In this document: piece by piece, positions 8,895 through 17,929 of the stretch
How positions within the stretch are numbered: the stretch's first letter is position 1
Layout: each line of letters opens with the position of its first letter
Assembly (NCBI RefSeq): GCF_900091855.1
Contig: NZ_FMCH01000388.1
Coordinates: forward strand, 62,001-126,000
Origin: Streptomyces sp. DvalAA-14
Lineage (GTDB): Bacteria > Actinomycetota > Actinomycetes > Streptomycetales > Streptomycetaceae
Length of the DNA: 64,000 nucleotides
Direction of reading: 5' to 3'
Program-made: the position numbers and the translations under genes
The notes under the pieces: generated by a model
Told to the model about the DNA's origin: nothing
The model's input: the letters and a program-made list of their open reading frames with translations, nothing else
Databases searched by the model: none

Positions 8895-10216
8895 GAGGGC
8901 AGCTCCTGCGGTTCGCCGCTTTCACTGGCGGGTCGTCGGGCGGTGCGTACAGTGACCTGTGTGGCGTATCTGGCTGCGGCGGCCAGCAGGATCAATCGGC
9001 TGCCGGAGGCTCGAGCCTCGGCGACATCGGTGACGGTCCGCCCTTCGGGGGCTGCTCCGTCGTGGCCTTCGGGCAGCCCCGCGCCTTTGGACCGCAGAGG
9101 GCCGTCTCGGGCCACGAGGCGCATGCGAACGAGCAGGTCGATCGCCGCTTCTCTCAGGGCATCCGGATCATCTACGAGTTCACGCTTCCAGTTGCTCCGA
9201 GACCCGTAGGCGCTGACGAGTTCCGCGAGGATCGCGTCCACCAAGCCGTCCGGGACGGGCACCCCGATCACGAGGCGTCCGCCGGTGGCGGGGTGACCGG
9301 GATCGTCGGGCCGTAGTCGTTCCACCAAGCGCTCCAGCAGCAGGAGCGCGGCTTGTGCCAGCGTCCCGCTGCCGGGCAGGTGCAGGTCCGACAGTTCGTC
9401 CTCCGGATCGATCAGGGCGGCGCCCTCAGCTCGAATCTCCATTTCCAGGCCCAGAAGCTCGGAGAACGCCTGGGACTCGCGGCGCTGCCGGGTGCGGAGC
9501 CAGTCGCGTTCGGCGTCGGTCAGTTCGTCGAGGTAGAGGACCGGCGTCTCCACGAGCATCCGCCGTACATAGGTGCGCGGTCCGGCAAATCCCGGGTCGG
9601 CGGCCCGCCGCACGAGATCGGCGCCGTTCATGCTCTGCGAGAGGGGACCGGCGACCACTGCCCGAGCGATTTCCCGGTCCACCGAGATCAGTGCCTCACC
9701 GCTGTCGTCCTGCTCCACGGCCGCCACACTGCCCTCGGTCTCGGTGAGCACACCCCACTCGACCAGTTGCCGGAGCGCGGCGCTCAGCGTCCGCTTCTGG
9801 GTCACCCTGCCACCGGCTTCCCACTCCATACGGGCGTCGGCCGCTGCTGCCTTGATGTCGGCAACCAGCTGGGAGAGCAGTATCTGCTCGGGCGCCGTCA
9901 CCAGCACGGACAGGGCGAGGGCCAGGCACGCATAGGTGCGTGGCGTGAAGGCGGCGCCGCTCGAACGCTCCAGGCGGCGACCTGAGCCGACGCCCAGGCC
10001 GGCTTTGAACAGGCGCGCGTGGGAGGTGTCGACCAGGAGGCGGTATCCGAGGACCTGCTGAAACCGCCCGGTGAGCCAGTCGGCATGCCGGCGGATGAGC
10101 GGGAAGAGTTCGGCATAGGGGCCGTCGGAAGTCACCAAAGGGCGGGCAAGGAGCAGGCGGCCCGCGGTGCGGCGCACCGCTGCAAGGGCGACGTCGTGGG
10201 CCGAAGGCAAGGTCAC
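8891..10216 (-). CDS. jetB: Wadjet JetB-type KITE subunit (DUF2398 / TIGR02678)
   Basis: A 441-residue protein. By position between jetA and jetC, and by its winged-helix-like content (for example RRLLVDTSHARLFK, ALRQLVEWGVLTETEG), it matches the TIGR02678/DUF2398 family, the kleisin-interacting (KITE) subunit of Wadjet complexes. The GTG start lies inside the jetA stop (GTGA overlap) and its own stop overlaps the jetC ATG. No catalytic motif is expected or seen. Family assignment rests on synteny plus recognisable sequence; the KITE role is family knowledge rather than something visible here. Confidence 0.88.
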   Translation of the reverse strand: MTLPSAHDVALAAVRRTAGRLLLARPLVTSDGPYAELFPLIRRHADWLTGRFQQVLGYRLLVDTSHARLFKAGLGVGSGRRLERSSGAAFTPRTYACLALALSVLVTAPEQILLSQLVADIKAAAADARMEWEAGGRVTQKRTLSAALRQLVEWGVLTETEGSVAAVEQDDSGEALISVDREIARAVVAGPLSQSMNGADLVRRAADPGFAGPRTYVRRMLVETPVLYLDELTDAERDWLRTRQRRESQAFSELLGLEMEIRAEGAALIDPEDELSDLHLPGSGTLAQAALLLLERLVERLRPDDPGHPATGGRLVIGVPVPDGLVDAILAELVSAYGSRSNWKRELVDDPDALREAAIDLLVRMRLVARDGPLRSKGAGLPEGHDGAAPEGRTVTDVAEARASGSRLILLAAAARYATQVTVRTARRPASESGEPQELPS

Positions 10217-11841
10217 GACGCGCTCACCCTCGTCTCCTCGGCCGGGACCTGTTCCCCGATGCCTACCAGCGTGATCTCCAGGTCGTCCAGTGTCAGGTCG
10301 CCGTCTGTTGAATGCAGCACGGTGGCGGCGCCTTCCACCCGCCGGACCGTCAGACGGATCCCCAGCTCTACTTCCTCGCTGCAGGCGGCCTCCACGGTGA
10401 AGCCCGGACTGTGCTCCGGGTCACGACCCGCGGTGCGCCGAAGCTGCGCGTTCCCCAGAGCCGTGGCAAGCAGCTCCAGTAGCAGCGACAGGGCAGGGGA
10501 CGTCAGCCGTATCTGGGTAAAGCGGCCGGACCCACTACGGAGCTCGTCCGCCGCGGCGCGTCTGGCTTCCGCCTCGGCCCGGGCCGTCCCCTGCAGCCGT
10601 CGCTTCTGGTCGGAGTGGTCCTCGACCACGCTTGCCCTGCCTCGCTGGGCACGGCTGCCCCGTTCACGGAGTGACACAGGTACTTCGACCACCGGACCTG
10701 TCCACCAACTGGTGTAGGCGGGAACGGCCGTATCCGTCACCGGCGGGATGCCCACATGGCGCGCGCTGTACAGACCGAAGGCGGCCACGGCGATGTCGTG
10801 GGCGTCCTCAGGAGTAGCTTCATCGAGCCACTGGGCGAGCCGCAGCAGGTCCTTCCGCCGCGACATCTCTCCCGATGCCGACCGCAGCATCCGCTTCGCG
10901 TTGGCCAGCAGCGACTGCAGCGCCCGCATCGTGGCGTCGCGCAGCTGATCGACCTGGCTGCCGCGGCCCTCCGTATCGGCGAACCAGCCACGCAGCCCTT
11001 CCCAGTCGGCAAGCTCGCGGCCGCGGCTGCGCTGCACTCTCGTGGCCAACTGCCCGTCCGCGCCCAGCGGACCGCCGGACAGGCCCCGGCTGTGAGAGTC
11101 GAGGAGGCTCAGCAAGCTCGGCAGCTGGGGCCACAGGGTGTTCAAGATCGATGCGATCCGGGGAGCCCGGAAGGACACGTCCTCCGTGATCGCCTCGACG
11201 TAGTCGAGAAGGAGTTCTTTGAAGCCCTGGTACTCGGCGCTGTCCAGGTCGTACCGCGCCAGGACCTGCCCCAGATAGGCGTAGAAGTCCCGGATGGAAT
11301 CGGCGAACTCGGTGAACTGGACGAAGATCGTACTGACCCGCTCCAGCGCCTCCTGCGGCTCCGCCCCGCCCGGCTGGGCCACCAACTCGCCGAGCTCACG
11401 CAACCCGCGCTCGACCAGCGCCAGCAGCTCGCTGCTCACCTCACGAGCCGCGTCCGCTCCGGCGAGCACCTCGTCCGCGTCGCGCTGGATGCGCTCACCC
11501 AGCTTGGACAGTTGGTACCGGGACCGGGCGCGCTGGTACTCGCTGATGCTTGAGGCTTTCACCGTGTGCGTGCTGGGCAGCAGGTTCCCCCACTTCACCA
11601 GCTGGTTCAGCCGCGCAGACAGCGTGTCGGCGTCCCATCGCGCCGCCGGGCCGGCGGATCCCGCGAGCTTGTCCAGCACGTCGGGCACGGCCAGGTCCGC
11701 CAGCAGAGTCCCGCAGAAGACGCGCATGATCGCGATGTGCTCAAGCCGCTCCGGTGCACTGAGGTAGGCGTAGGCGGTTAGCCGCTGCCAGGATGCGTCG
11801 CGTTCGGCCTGCATCGAAGGCTCTTGTGCCGATTCCTCCAT
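10213..11841 (-). CDS. jetA: Wadjet JetA-type kleisin subunit (DUF2397 / TIGR02677)
   Basis: First gene of the JetABCD operon, 542 residues from the ATG at 11841. The motif RLTAYAYLSAPERLEH near the N-terminus is characteristic of TIGR02677/DUF2397. This subunit is the kleisin that links the two SMC heads. The start is uncertain: the open frame extends ten codons further, and there is no clear Shine-Dalgarno. TAGCCT sits seven bases before the ATG, which would suit a leaderless transcript, a common arrangement in actinobacteria. The gene is intact and its stop overlaps jetB. This TIGR02677-02680 combination is a recognised Wadjet type, but I leave the type number open. Confidence 0.87.
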   Translation of the reverse strand: MEESAQEPSMQAERDASWQRLTAYAYLSAPERLEHIAIMRVFCGTLLADLAVPDVLDKLAGSAGPAARWDADTLSARLNQLVKWGNLLPSTHTVKASSISEYQRARSRYQLSKLGERIQRDADEVLAGADAAREVSSELLALVERGLRELGELVAQPGGAEPQEALERVSTIFVQFTEFADSIRDFYAYLGQVLARYDLDSAEYQGFKELLLDYVEAITEDVSFRAPRIASILNTLWPQLPSLLSLLDSHSRGLSGGPLGADGQLATRVQRSRGRELADWEGLRGWFADTEGRGSQVDQLRDATMRALQSLLANAKRMLRSASGEMSRRKDLLRLAQWLDEATPEDAHDIAVAAFGLYSARHVGIPPVTDTAVPAYTSWWTGPVVEVPVSLRERGSRAQRGRASVVEDHSDQKRRLQGTARAEAEARRAAADELRSGSGRFTQIRLTSPALSLLLELLATALGNAQLRRTAGRDPEHSPGFTVEAACSEEVELGIRLTVRRVEGAATVLHSTDGDLTLDDLEITLVGIGEQVPAEETRVSAS

Positions 11842-11913
11842 GGGGATGAGGCTACGCAGGACCACTGACAATGGCGGGGCTTTGACTGAAGGCCTATCAC
11901 TAATCGAACATAT

Positions 11914-11926
11914 GAACTATGAGTTC
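11914..11926. promoter_or_regulatory. Short perfect inverted repeat upstream of jetA
   Basis: GAACT-ATG-AGTTC is a perfect 13-base inverted repeat about 75 bases upstream of the jetA start, in an A/T-richer pocket that also carries GAACATATGAAC. It could be an operator for the Wadjet operon. The repeat is short and may be chance. Confidence 0.3.
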
Positions 11927-12116
11927 TTCCGCTTTTTCTACCTGGCCGAGAGCCACGCCTCCTTGGCTCGACACATCGATCCGGGCACTCGGGCGGCCCA
12001 AGTCCCTTTGCTCGTCTCCATGTGCGTCTCATGGAAACCTGAACGCTCCCCGGCACGTGGGAGGAAGCGACACGATTGCCCTGTCGCATTCACCCTTCGC
12101 TGAAATGGGAGACGCT

Positions 12117-12536
12117 ATGACTGGGTACGGCCGGACTGACGAAGACTGGGAACTGCTGACCCGGGTCGGGCTGGAGTTCCTGAAGGAGCGGGCGCGGCTC
12201 GCCAGACTCACCTCGTACACCGAGCTCAATGTGAGTCTCGAGAGCAGAACCGGCTTGGCGCGGTTCGACTTCGAGCAGGCCAGTGAACGGGCGGCGCTGG
12301 GCCACCTGCTGGGCCTCATGGTCGAGGAGGACTATCCGACGTCAGGGTTGATGATCTCCGCCCTCGTCCAATACCTCGACGCCAACGACGCGGGCCCCGG
12401 TTTCTACATCCTGGCCCGCCAGCTCGGCTTGCTCGCTCCTAGTACCTCCAAGCAGGCACAGTGGGATTTTTGGTGGCAGCAGGTCAAGGCGTTGCATCAG
12501 CGCTATCAGGCCCCCTCGCGCCCGACTCCCGCCTGA
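12117..12536 (+). CDS. Hypothetical protein, 139 aa
   Basis: Chosen start is the ATG at 12117, preceded by GGGAG at five bases; an in-frame ATG at 12105 lacks such a site. The protein is helical and soluble, with no signal peptide. Recognisable segments include LEFLKERARLARLTSYTELN and FYILARQLGLLAP, but I know no family. It is divergent from jetA and upstream of the type ISP-like gene on the same strand, with a 143-base gap. Codon use is normal for the genome. A link to either neighbouring system is only positional. Confidence 0.65.
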   Translation: MTGYGRTDEDWELLTRVGLEFLKERARLARLTSYTELNVSLESRTGLARFDFEQASERAALGHLLGLMVEEDYPTSGLMISALVQYLDANDAGPGFYILARQLGLLAPSTSKQAQWDFWWQQVKALHQRYQAPSRPTPA

Positions 12537-12679
12537 CGCGGTCTTCACGCCGTGCCGTTGTGACCTTACATTCAGTAATGGGCGTGTGCCGGGGATGAGC
12601 CGCGGCACCCTCGAAGGCAAGGTGCGGCCGACAGGTCCGTACGGATGCCTCCGGCCGTCTTTGCCCGTCAGGGGGCGGG

Positions 12680-15600
12680 ATGGTGTCACGGGCGGGGCAG
12701 CGCGGCACGTACGAAGAGGCCGTTCTCGCTGCCGTTTCGGCTTTCGGTGGCGAAGTGACCCCGAAGTTGAAAGGCAGCGGTTGGAAGGAAGACCAACTAC
12801 GTGGCCCGCTCGAAGGCTTGATCCGAGCTGCCGGCCGGAATCTGGGACTCGACCTCACGCTGATCGGTGAGGTGCCGCTCGTCGATCTGCGCGCGCGACT
12901 CGACTACGGGGTCTCGGTGGACGGCGCGCTGGTCGGGTACATCGAACTGAAGCGACCGGGCTACGGCGCAGATCCGACGACCTTCACCGGGGAGAACGCC
13001 GCACAGTGGCAGAAGCTGCGGTTGCTCCCCAACGTCCTCTACTGCGACGGCAACGAGTTCGCCCTGTACCGCAGCGGTCGGCTGGTCGGCGGGATCGCCC
13101 GGATGAAGGGTTCGATTCTCTCCGCCGGGGTCCGGCTGGCCCCGGTGGACGGGGCCTTGGCCCGAATCCTGCATGACTTCCTCTCCTGGCAGCCGCAGCC
13201 TCCCCGCAGTACCGCCCAGCTGGTCCGGTCGGTTGCGAAGCTCTGCCGGCTCCTCTGCGACGAGGTGACCGAGGCCATCGCGCTGGAGAAGGCAGGCCGA
13301 CGGCGACGCGTCTTCCTCGAGATCGCCGAGGAGTGGCGCCGACTGCTCTTCCCAGAGACGACCGAGGAGGAGTTCATCGAGCAGTTCGGCCAGACCGTGG
13401 TGTTCGCGCTGCTGTTGGCCAGAGTCGAAGGCATCGCCTTCGAGGGCGAGTCGGTGCACGGCATCGCCCTGAAGCTCGGGAAAAGACACTCGCTGATGGG
13501 CAAGGCCCTCGACGTCCTCACCGAGGAGTCCGCGGCGGTCGGGTTGTCCACCACACTGGACACCCTCCTGCGGGTGATCGGAGCCGTCGACTGGGGCCGG
13601 CTCGACGACGGTTCAGGCGACTCGTACCTGCTTCTCTACGAGGACTTCCTCCAGATCTACGACCGGGATCTGCGCAAGCGGACCGGCTCGTACTACACGC
13701 CGCACGGCATCGTCGAGGCGATGGTCCGGCTGACCGAGGTCATCCTGGAGCGATCCTTCGGTATCGCCTCTGGCTTCGCGTCACCCGAAGTGGTCGTTGT
13801 CGACCCCGCCATGGGCACCGGCACCTTCCTGCTGTCCGTACTGAAGCGAGCAGCGGCCACGATCGCCGAGGACGAAGGCCCCGGGGCGCTCGGTCCCCAG
13901 CTGCGGCAGATGGTCGGACAACGACTCATCGGCTTCGAGCGGCAGATCGGCCCCTATGCCGTGGCCGACCTCCGCATGCACGCGCTTCTGAAGGACTACC
14001 GATCCGCGGCCCCCAAGGAGGGGCTGCGGCTCCTGGTGGCGGACACCCTCGACAATCCGAGGGCCGAGTTCAACTGGATTCCCCATACCTACAGGCCGCT
14101 CGCGGAGTCCCGTCGGCAGGCCAACAAAGTCAAGCGGGACGAGCGCGTCATGGTGGTCATCGGCAACCCACCGCACGACGCCGTCTCCCGAGGCGCCGGC
14201 AAGTGGATCGAAACCGGCGACCCCAACGTCGGGGAGCCGGCCCCCCTCGACGCTTTCCGCCTGGCCGGCAACGGAACCTATGAGTCGAAGATGACCAACC
14301 TGTACGTCTACTTCTGGCGCTGGGGCACCTGGAAGGTGTTCGACGCCCACGAAGATGCCCCGTTCGGCGTGGTCGCCTACCTCACACCCAAAGCGTGGCT
14401 GAAGGGGCGTGCCTTCGCCGGCATGCGCCGCTATCTCCGGCGGTCCGCAGACGAGGGCTGGATCATTGACCTGTCCCCGGAAGGACAGCGACCAGACAAC
14501 GCGACCCGCCTCTTCCCGGATGTCGCGCAGGAGTTGTGCATCGCCGTCTTCGTACGTCGCCGGGACAGCCGAGGCAGTACTCCAGCCGCCGTGCACTACT
14601 TGCAAGTCCACGGGCACCGCGACGAGAAGACCCAGCGCCTGCTGACCGTTGCTCTGGATGATCCGCAATGGCGGGACTGCGCTGGCGGCCTCACGGACCC
14701 CTTCCTGCCCGAGGGCAGTGATCTGTGGGAGAGCTCACCGCAGCTCAAAGACCTGATGCCGTGGTCTTCCCGCGGTGTCACGCCGGGACGGGTCTGGGTG
14801 TACGCGCCCGACAAGGCGACGCTCCGCGAGAGATGGCGCCTCTTCCTCGGCGCCGACGGCGAAGAGCGCAGAGGACTGTTGGGCGAGGCTCGAGATCGTA
14901 CGGTCGACACCCGCGTGGTGCCGCTACCGGGGACGACGGGATACGACACGACGCCGCTGAGGACGGAACAGAGGGAGCAACCCGAACCGGTCGAGGTGGG
15001 CTACCGCTCCTTCGACCGCCAGCTGATCATCCCGGACCACCGACTCATGGTGGTCGGCCGCCCGGACCTCTGGGCGGTACGGGGACCCGGCCAGATGTTT
15101 ACCGTGGAGCAGAACGCTCACGCAGTGGTGAGCGGCCCGGCCTTGCTGTTCAGCGCTCTCATCCCGGACATGGACTACTTCAATGGGCGCAGCGGATGCG
15201 TCCGGCCGTTGTACCGCGACAGTCGGGGAGAGATGCCGAATGTCGCACCGGGCTTGCTCGACCTGCTCTCGCAGCGTTTGTCCATGGCGGTCATCCCGGA
15301 GGACTTCCTGGCCTACGTGGCGGCCGTAGCCTCTCATCCCGCCTACACGCTCCGTTTCCTCGACGATCTCAAGGACCCGGGCGTCCGTATCCCCCTCAGC
15401 GCCGAGGCCGACCTGTGGCGGGAAGCGATCCGCATCGGTCGCCGCATCCTGTGGCTGCACAGCTACGGCGAGAGGTACGCGGACCCTGCCCAGGGCCGGC
15501 GAGCCGAACGTCCCCGCCTCATCTCGAATCGTCCGCAATGCATCGACGAGATCCCGGACACCGTTGAAGGCATGCCCGAGGCGCTGCGCTACGACCCGGA

Positions 15601-15988
15601 GGCCGAGCAGCTTTGGGTAGGCTCTGGCTGCATCGCTCCGGTGCCTCGGTCGACGCGGGAGTACGAGGTCTCCGGCATGAATGTGCTCGATAAGTGGTTC
15701 GGTTACCGCCGGCGTAAGCCCGCAGGAAAGCGTCGCTTGGAACTGGACGGCGTAGTGGCCCAAAGCTGGTCCCCAGACTGGACCACCCAACTTCTCGAGC
15801 TCCTCAACGTCCTGGGCCTTCTCGTACAAGAAGAACCAGGCCAGAGGGAGCTGCTGGACGCCATCTGCGCAGGTCCACTCGTGCCGGTGGGGAAGTTGAC
15901 GGAATTGGGCATCCTTCCTGTGTCCGCGAGTGAACGGCGCCCGATCAAAGTCCGGCCTCCAAACGAGGGCGATCTATCCCAGTTTTGA
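12680..15988 (+). CDS. Type ISP-like restriction-modification enzyme (nuclease-N6-adenine methyltransferase)
   Basis: A 1,102-residue single polypeptide. Residues about 70-95 hold a PD-(D/E)xK-like core: Asp75/Asp81, then YIELKRPG with E89-x-K91. The methyltransferase domain has motif I VVVDPAMGTGTFLL near residue 374 and motif IV VIGNPPHD with Asn496-Pro-Pro-His. The C-terminal third resembles the specificity region of type ISP enzymes, giving the order nuclease, methylase, target recognition. Classical type ISP enzymes (LlaGI, LlaBIII) also carry a SF2 helicase between nuclease and methylase and are about 1,500 residues. No Walker A or DExH motif is seen here, so this is a helicase-less relative and may cut by another mechanism. 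All catalytic motifs look intact. It is preceded by a G-rich ribosome site. Confidence 0.85.
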   Translation: MVSRAGQRGTYEEAVLAAVSAFGGEVTPKLKGSGWKEDQLRGPLEGLIRAAGRNLGLDLTLIGEVPLVDLRARLDYGVSVDGALVGYIELKRPGYGADPTTFTGENAAQWQKLRLLPNVLYCDGNEFALYRSGRLVGGIARMKGSILSAGVRLAPVDGALARILHDFLSWQPQPPRSTAQLVRSVAKLCRLLCDEVTEAIALEKAGRRRRVFLEIAEEWRRLLFPETTEEEFIEQFGQTVVFALLLARVEGIAFEGESVHGIALKLGKRHSLMGKALDVLTEESAAVGLSTTLDTLLRVIGAVDWGRLDDGSGDSYLLLYEDFLQIYDRDLRKRTGSYYTPHGIVEAMVRLTEVILERSFGIASGFASPEVVVVDPAMGTGTFLLSVLKRAAATIAEDEGPGALGPQLRQMVGQRLIGFERQIGPYAVADLRMHALLKDYRSAAPKEGLRLLVADTLDNPRAEFNWIPHTYRPLAESRRQANKVKRDERVMVVIGNPPHDAVSRGAGKWIETGDPNVGEPAPLDAFRLAGNGTYESKMTNLYVYFWRWGTWKVFDAHEDAPFGVVAYLTPKAWLKGRAFAGMRRYLRRSADEGWIIDLSPEGQRPDNATRLFPDVAQELCIAVFVRRRDSRGSTPAAVHYLQVHGHRDEKTQRLLTVALDDPQWRDCAGGLTDPFLPEGSDLWESSPQLKDLMPWSSRGVTPGRVWVYAPDKATLRERWRLFLGADGEERRGLLGEARDRTVDTRVVPLPGTTGYDTTPLRTEQREQPEPVEVGYRSFDRQLIIPDHRLMVVGRPDLWAVRGPGQMFTVEQNAHAVVSGPALLFSALIPDMDYFNGRSGCVRPLYRDSRGEMPNVAPGLLDLLSQRLSMAVIPEDFLAYVAAVASHPAYTLRFLDDLKDPGVRIPLSAEADLWREAIRIGRRILWLHSYGERYADPAQGRRAERPRLISNRPQCIDEIPDTVEGMPEALRYDPEAEQLWVGSGCIAPVPRSTREYEVSGMNVLDKWFGYRRRKPAGKRRLELDGVVAQSWSPDWTTQLLELLNVLGLLVQEEPGQRELLDAICAGPLVPVGKLTELGILPVSASERRPIKVRPPNEGDLSQF

Positions 15989-16166
15989 CCCTTCGGCCGG
16001 ATCCGAACTGGTAGGGCTGACGAACTTCGCCACCGCTCACGCATCGGTGTCTACTGAGAGAAGCGCTGGCCGTCCGCAAGCTGGTTCTCGGAGCTGGTCT
16101 GGTCAATGGACGCACTGGACCGGATTGCCTGCACCGCACGAGATGATTCAGAAAAACCTGTGTAGG

Positions 16167-16176
16167 CTGTCAACGG
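16167..16176. promoter_or_regulatory. Possible half-operator upstream of the N6-methyltransferase gene
   Basis: CTGTCAACGG here is identical to the right half of the 25-base palindrome at 48459-48483; the left half is degenerate. It lies 45 bases before the methyltransferase start. One exact 10-mer is suggestive, not conclusive. Confidence 0.3.
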
Positions 16177-16220
16177 GTTCTGACCTGTAGGAATAGTTGC
16201 GGTCCGTGTACGCTGGGACT

Positions 16221-17873
16221 ATGACGGACAAGGTTGCTTCTTCTATCGGCCCTCTTGTCACCGGCTCCGAGATCGCTCGGCTGGCCGGAGTCACTCGGGC
16301 TGCTGTCTCCAACTGGCGTCGGCGCTACGACGACTTCCCCGCGCCGGCGGGAGGAGCCGCCAACAGTCCGCTGTACGCGCTCGCCGAGGTTCAAGCATGG
16401 CTGGACCGGCAGCGCAAAGGCCAGGAGGTATCACTTGAGGTCGAGTTGTGGCAGGCCATGCGGGCTGCTTACGGGGAACAGATGATCGCAGGTCTGGCAG
16501 AGGTGGCCGGGGTGCTGGCCGGTGAGCATGGGTCTGGACTGCCGGATGATGTCGCCGGCCGCGTGCAGGGGCTTGCCCAGACCGAGGCGCCCGTCGACCT
16601 CGTAAATGGTCTGACGGGACGTTTCATGGACTCCGCTCGGCGCGCGGGGTCGGACCAGGTGACTTCCGAGCGCGTGGTGCGTGCTGTGTGCCACTTCGCT
16701 CCCGAGCTGTCGGCCAATGCCACGGTATTTGATCCCGCCTGCGGAATCGGGGTGCTACTCCTGTCTGTGGCCCCCGAGGGGGGGAGTTGCTGGGGCCAGG
16801 ACGTGGATGCTGACAGTGTCCGCTTTGCGCAGCACCGCGCGGGAATCACGGGGCAATCAGGTGTGCGCGTTGCACAAGGTGACTCCCTGCGCGCGGATAA
16901 ATGGCCGGATCTGAAGGCGGATCTAGTCGTCTGCGATCCCCCAGTCGGCCTGACCGAGTGGGGACGAGAGGAGCTGTTGCTCGACTCTCGTTGGGAATTC
17001 GGTGCCCCGTCCAAGGCCGAAGGAGAACTCGCCTGGCTCCAACATGCGTACGCGCACACCGAGCCCGGCGGTCAGGTCCTCATGGTCATGCCGGCGTCAG
17101 TTGCTTACCGCAAGGCAGGCCGACGCATTCGAGCAGAACTCGTGCGCCGGGGCATCGTTCGCCAAGTGGTCGCTCTGCCACCAGGGACAGCGACATCTCA
17201 TGCGCTGCCAGTCCACCTGTGGTGCCTGCGGCGGCCCGAGAATAGCGGGGGTACGGATACCAACCACGCCGTGCGCATGGTTGACCTGACCGGCAACAGC
17301 CCGGACGGGAGCCTGGAACCCCGCCCCGATCAGATCGCCGACGTGCCGTTGATCGAGCTCCTGGACGACATCGTTGACCTGACGCCAGGCAGTCATCTCA
17401 GGGCCCGGCACCGTGACTATCCCGGTGAATACGCGGCCCTGCGCAAGGAACTGGGGGACGAGCTCCGCCGACTTGCCGCCATTCTGCCCGAGCTCTCGCC
17501 GGCCAGCGGATCGGGGTCATTGGACGGCGCCACTACCAGCGTTGCGGATCTCGCCCGCGCGGGATTTGTCGAGTACGAGGGCTCCGAACCTGTCTCGGCC
17601 AGCGAGCAACTTGACACGGACTTTTTGCAAGGATTTCTCCGTAGCTCGGCCAACACTCGCCGGTCCACAAGTGCCAGTGGGACCTATCGATTTGACGGTA
17701 AGGGTGCACGGATTCCCCGTATGGGCATCGACGAGCAGCGTCGGTACGGCTCGGTCTTCCGAGCTCTCTCTGCGTTTGAGGAAGGAACGCGCAAGGTCGA
17801 CGAACTGAGTCGGCAACTCGCCGAAGTCGCCCGTGACGGCCTCGCCTCGGGCAGCCTGGCGCCCGAGGAATGA
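16221..17873 (+). CDS. N-6 DNA methyltransferase with N-terminal HTH domain
   Basis: A 550-residue protein from the ATG at 16221. Residues about 10-60 form a helix-turn-helix module (VTGSEIARLAGVTRAAVSNW, then LAEVQAWLDRQ). The methyltransferase core follows with motif I VFDPACGIGVLLLSVA and motif IV LVVCDPPVG; DPPV is a DPPY/NPPY variant. No endonuclease or helicase domain is present, so it looks like an orphan HsdM-type adenine methyltransferase. TACGCT lies six bases upstream of the ATG, which suggests a leaderless transcript; a TTG eight codons earlier is the alternative start. It converges on the UvrD-helicase gene across a strong hairpin. It may protect host DNA from a nearby nuclease, but no partner is proven. 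Confidence 0.85.
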   Translation: MTDKVASSIGPLVTGSEIARLAGVTRAAVSNWRRRYDDFPAPAGGAANSPLYALAEVQAWLDRQRKGQEVSLEVELWQAMRAAYGEQMIAGLAEVAGVLAGEHGSGLPDDVAGRVQGLAQTEAPVDLVNGLTGRFMDSARRAGSDQVTSERVVRAVCHFAPELSANATVFDPACGIGVLLLSVAPEGGSCWGQDVDADSVRFAQHRAGITGQSGVRVAQGDSLRADKWPDLKADLVVCDPPVGLTEWGREELLLDSRWEFGAPSKAEGELAWLQHAYAHTEPGGQVLMVMPASVAYRKAGRRIRAELVRRGIVRQVVALPPGTATSHALPVHLWCLRRPENSGGTDTNHAVRMVDLTGNSPDGSLEPRPDQIADVPLIELLDDIVDLTPGSHLRARHRDYPGEYAALRKELGDELRRLAAILPELSPASGSGSLDGATTSVADLARAGFVEYEGSEPVSASEQLDTDFLQGFLRSSANTRRSTSASGTYRFDGKGARIPRMGIDEQRRYGSVFRALSAFEEGTRKVDELSRQLAEVARDGLASGSLAPEE

Positions 17874-17878
17874 GGATG

Positions 17879-17908
17879 GTGCGGGACGCCCCCAGTGGGC
17901 GCCCGCAC
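17879..17908. terminator. Bidirectional hairpin terminator between convergent genes
   Basis: GTGCGGGACGCCC and GGGCGCCCGCAC pair around a five-base CCAGT loop with one bulged base. The stem lies between the methyltransferase stop (17873) and the helicase stop (17930), so it can end both transcripts. There is no U-tract, which is usual for this genus. Confidence 0.7.
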
Positions 17909-17929
17909 AGGTCCGCGTACGGTGGTTGT

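Noticed and set aside
8076-9209. 377-codon plus-strand open frame
   Set aside because: Antisense to jetC and jetB.
3400-11841. Fixed Wadjet type number
   Set aside because: The domain set is recognised but I am not sure of the type number in current nomenclature.
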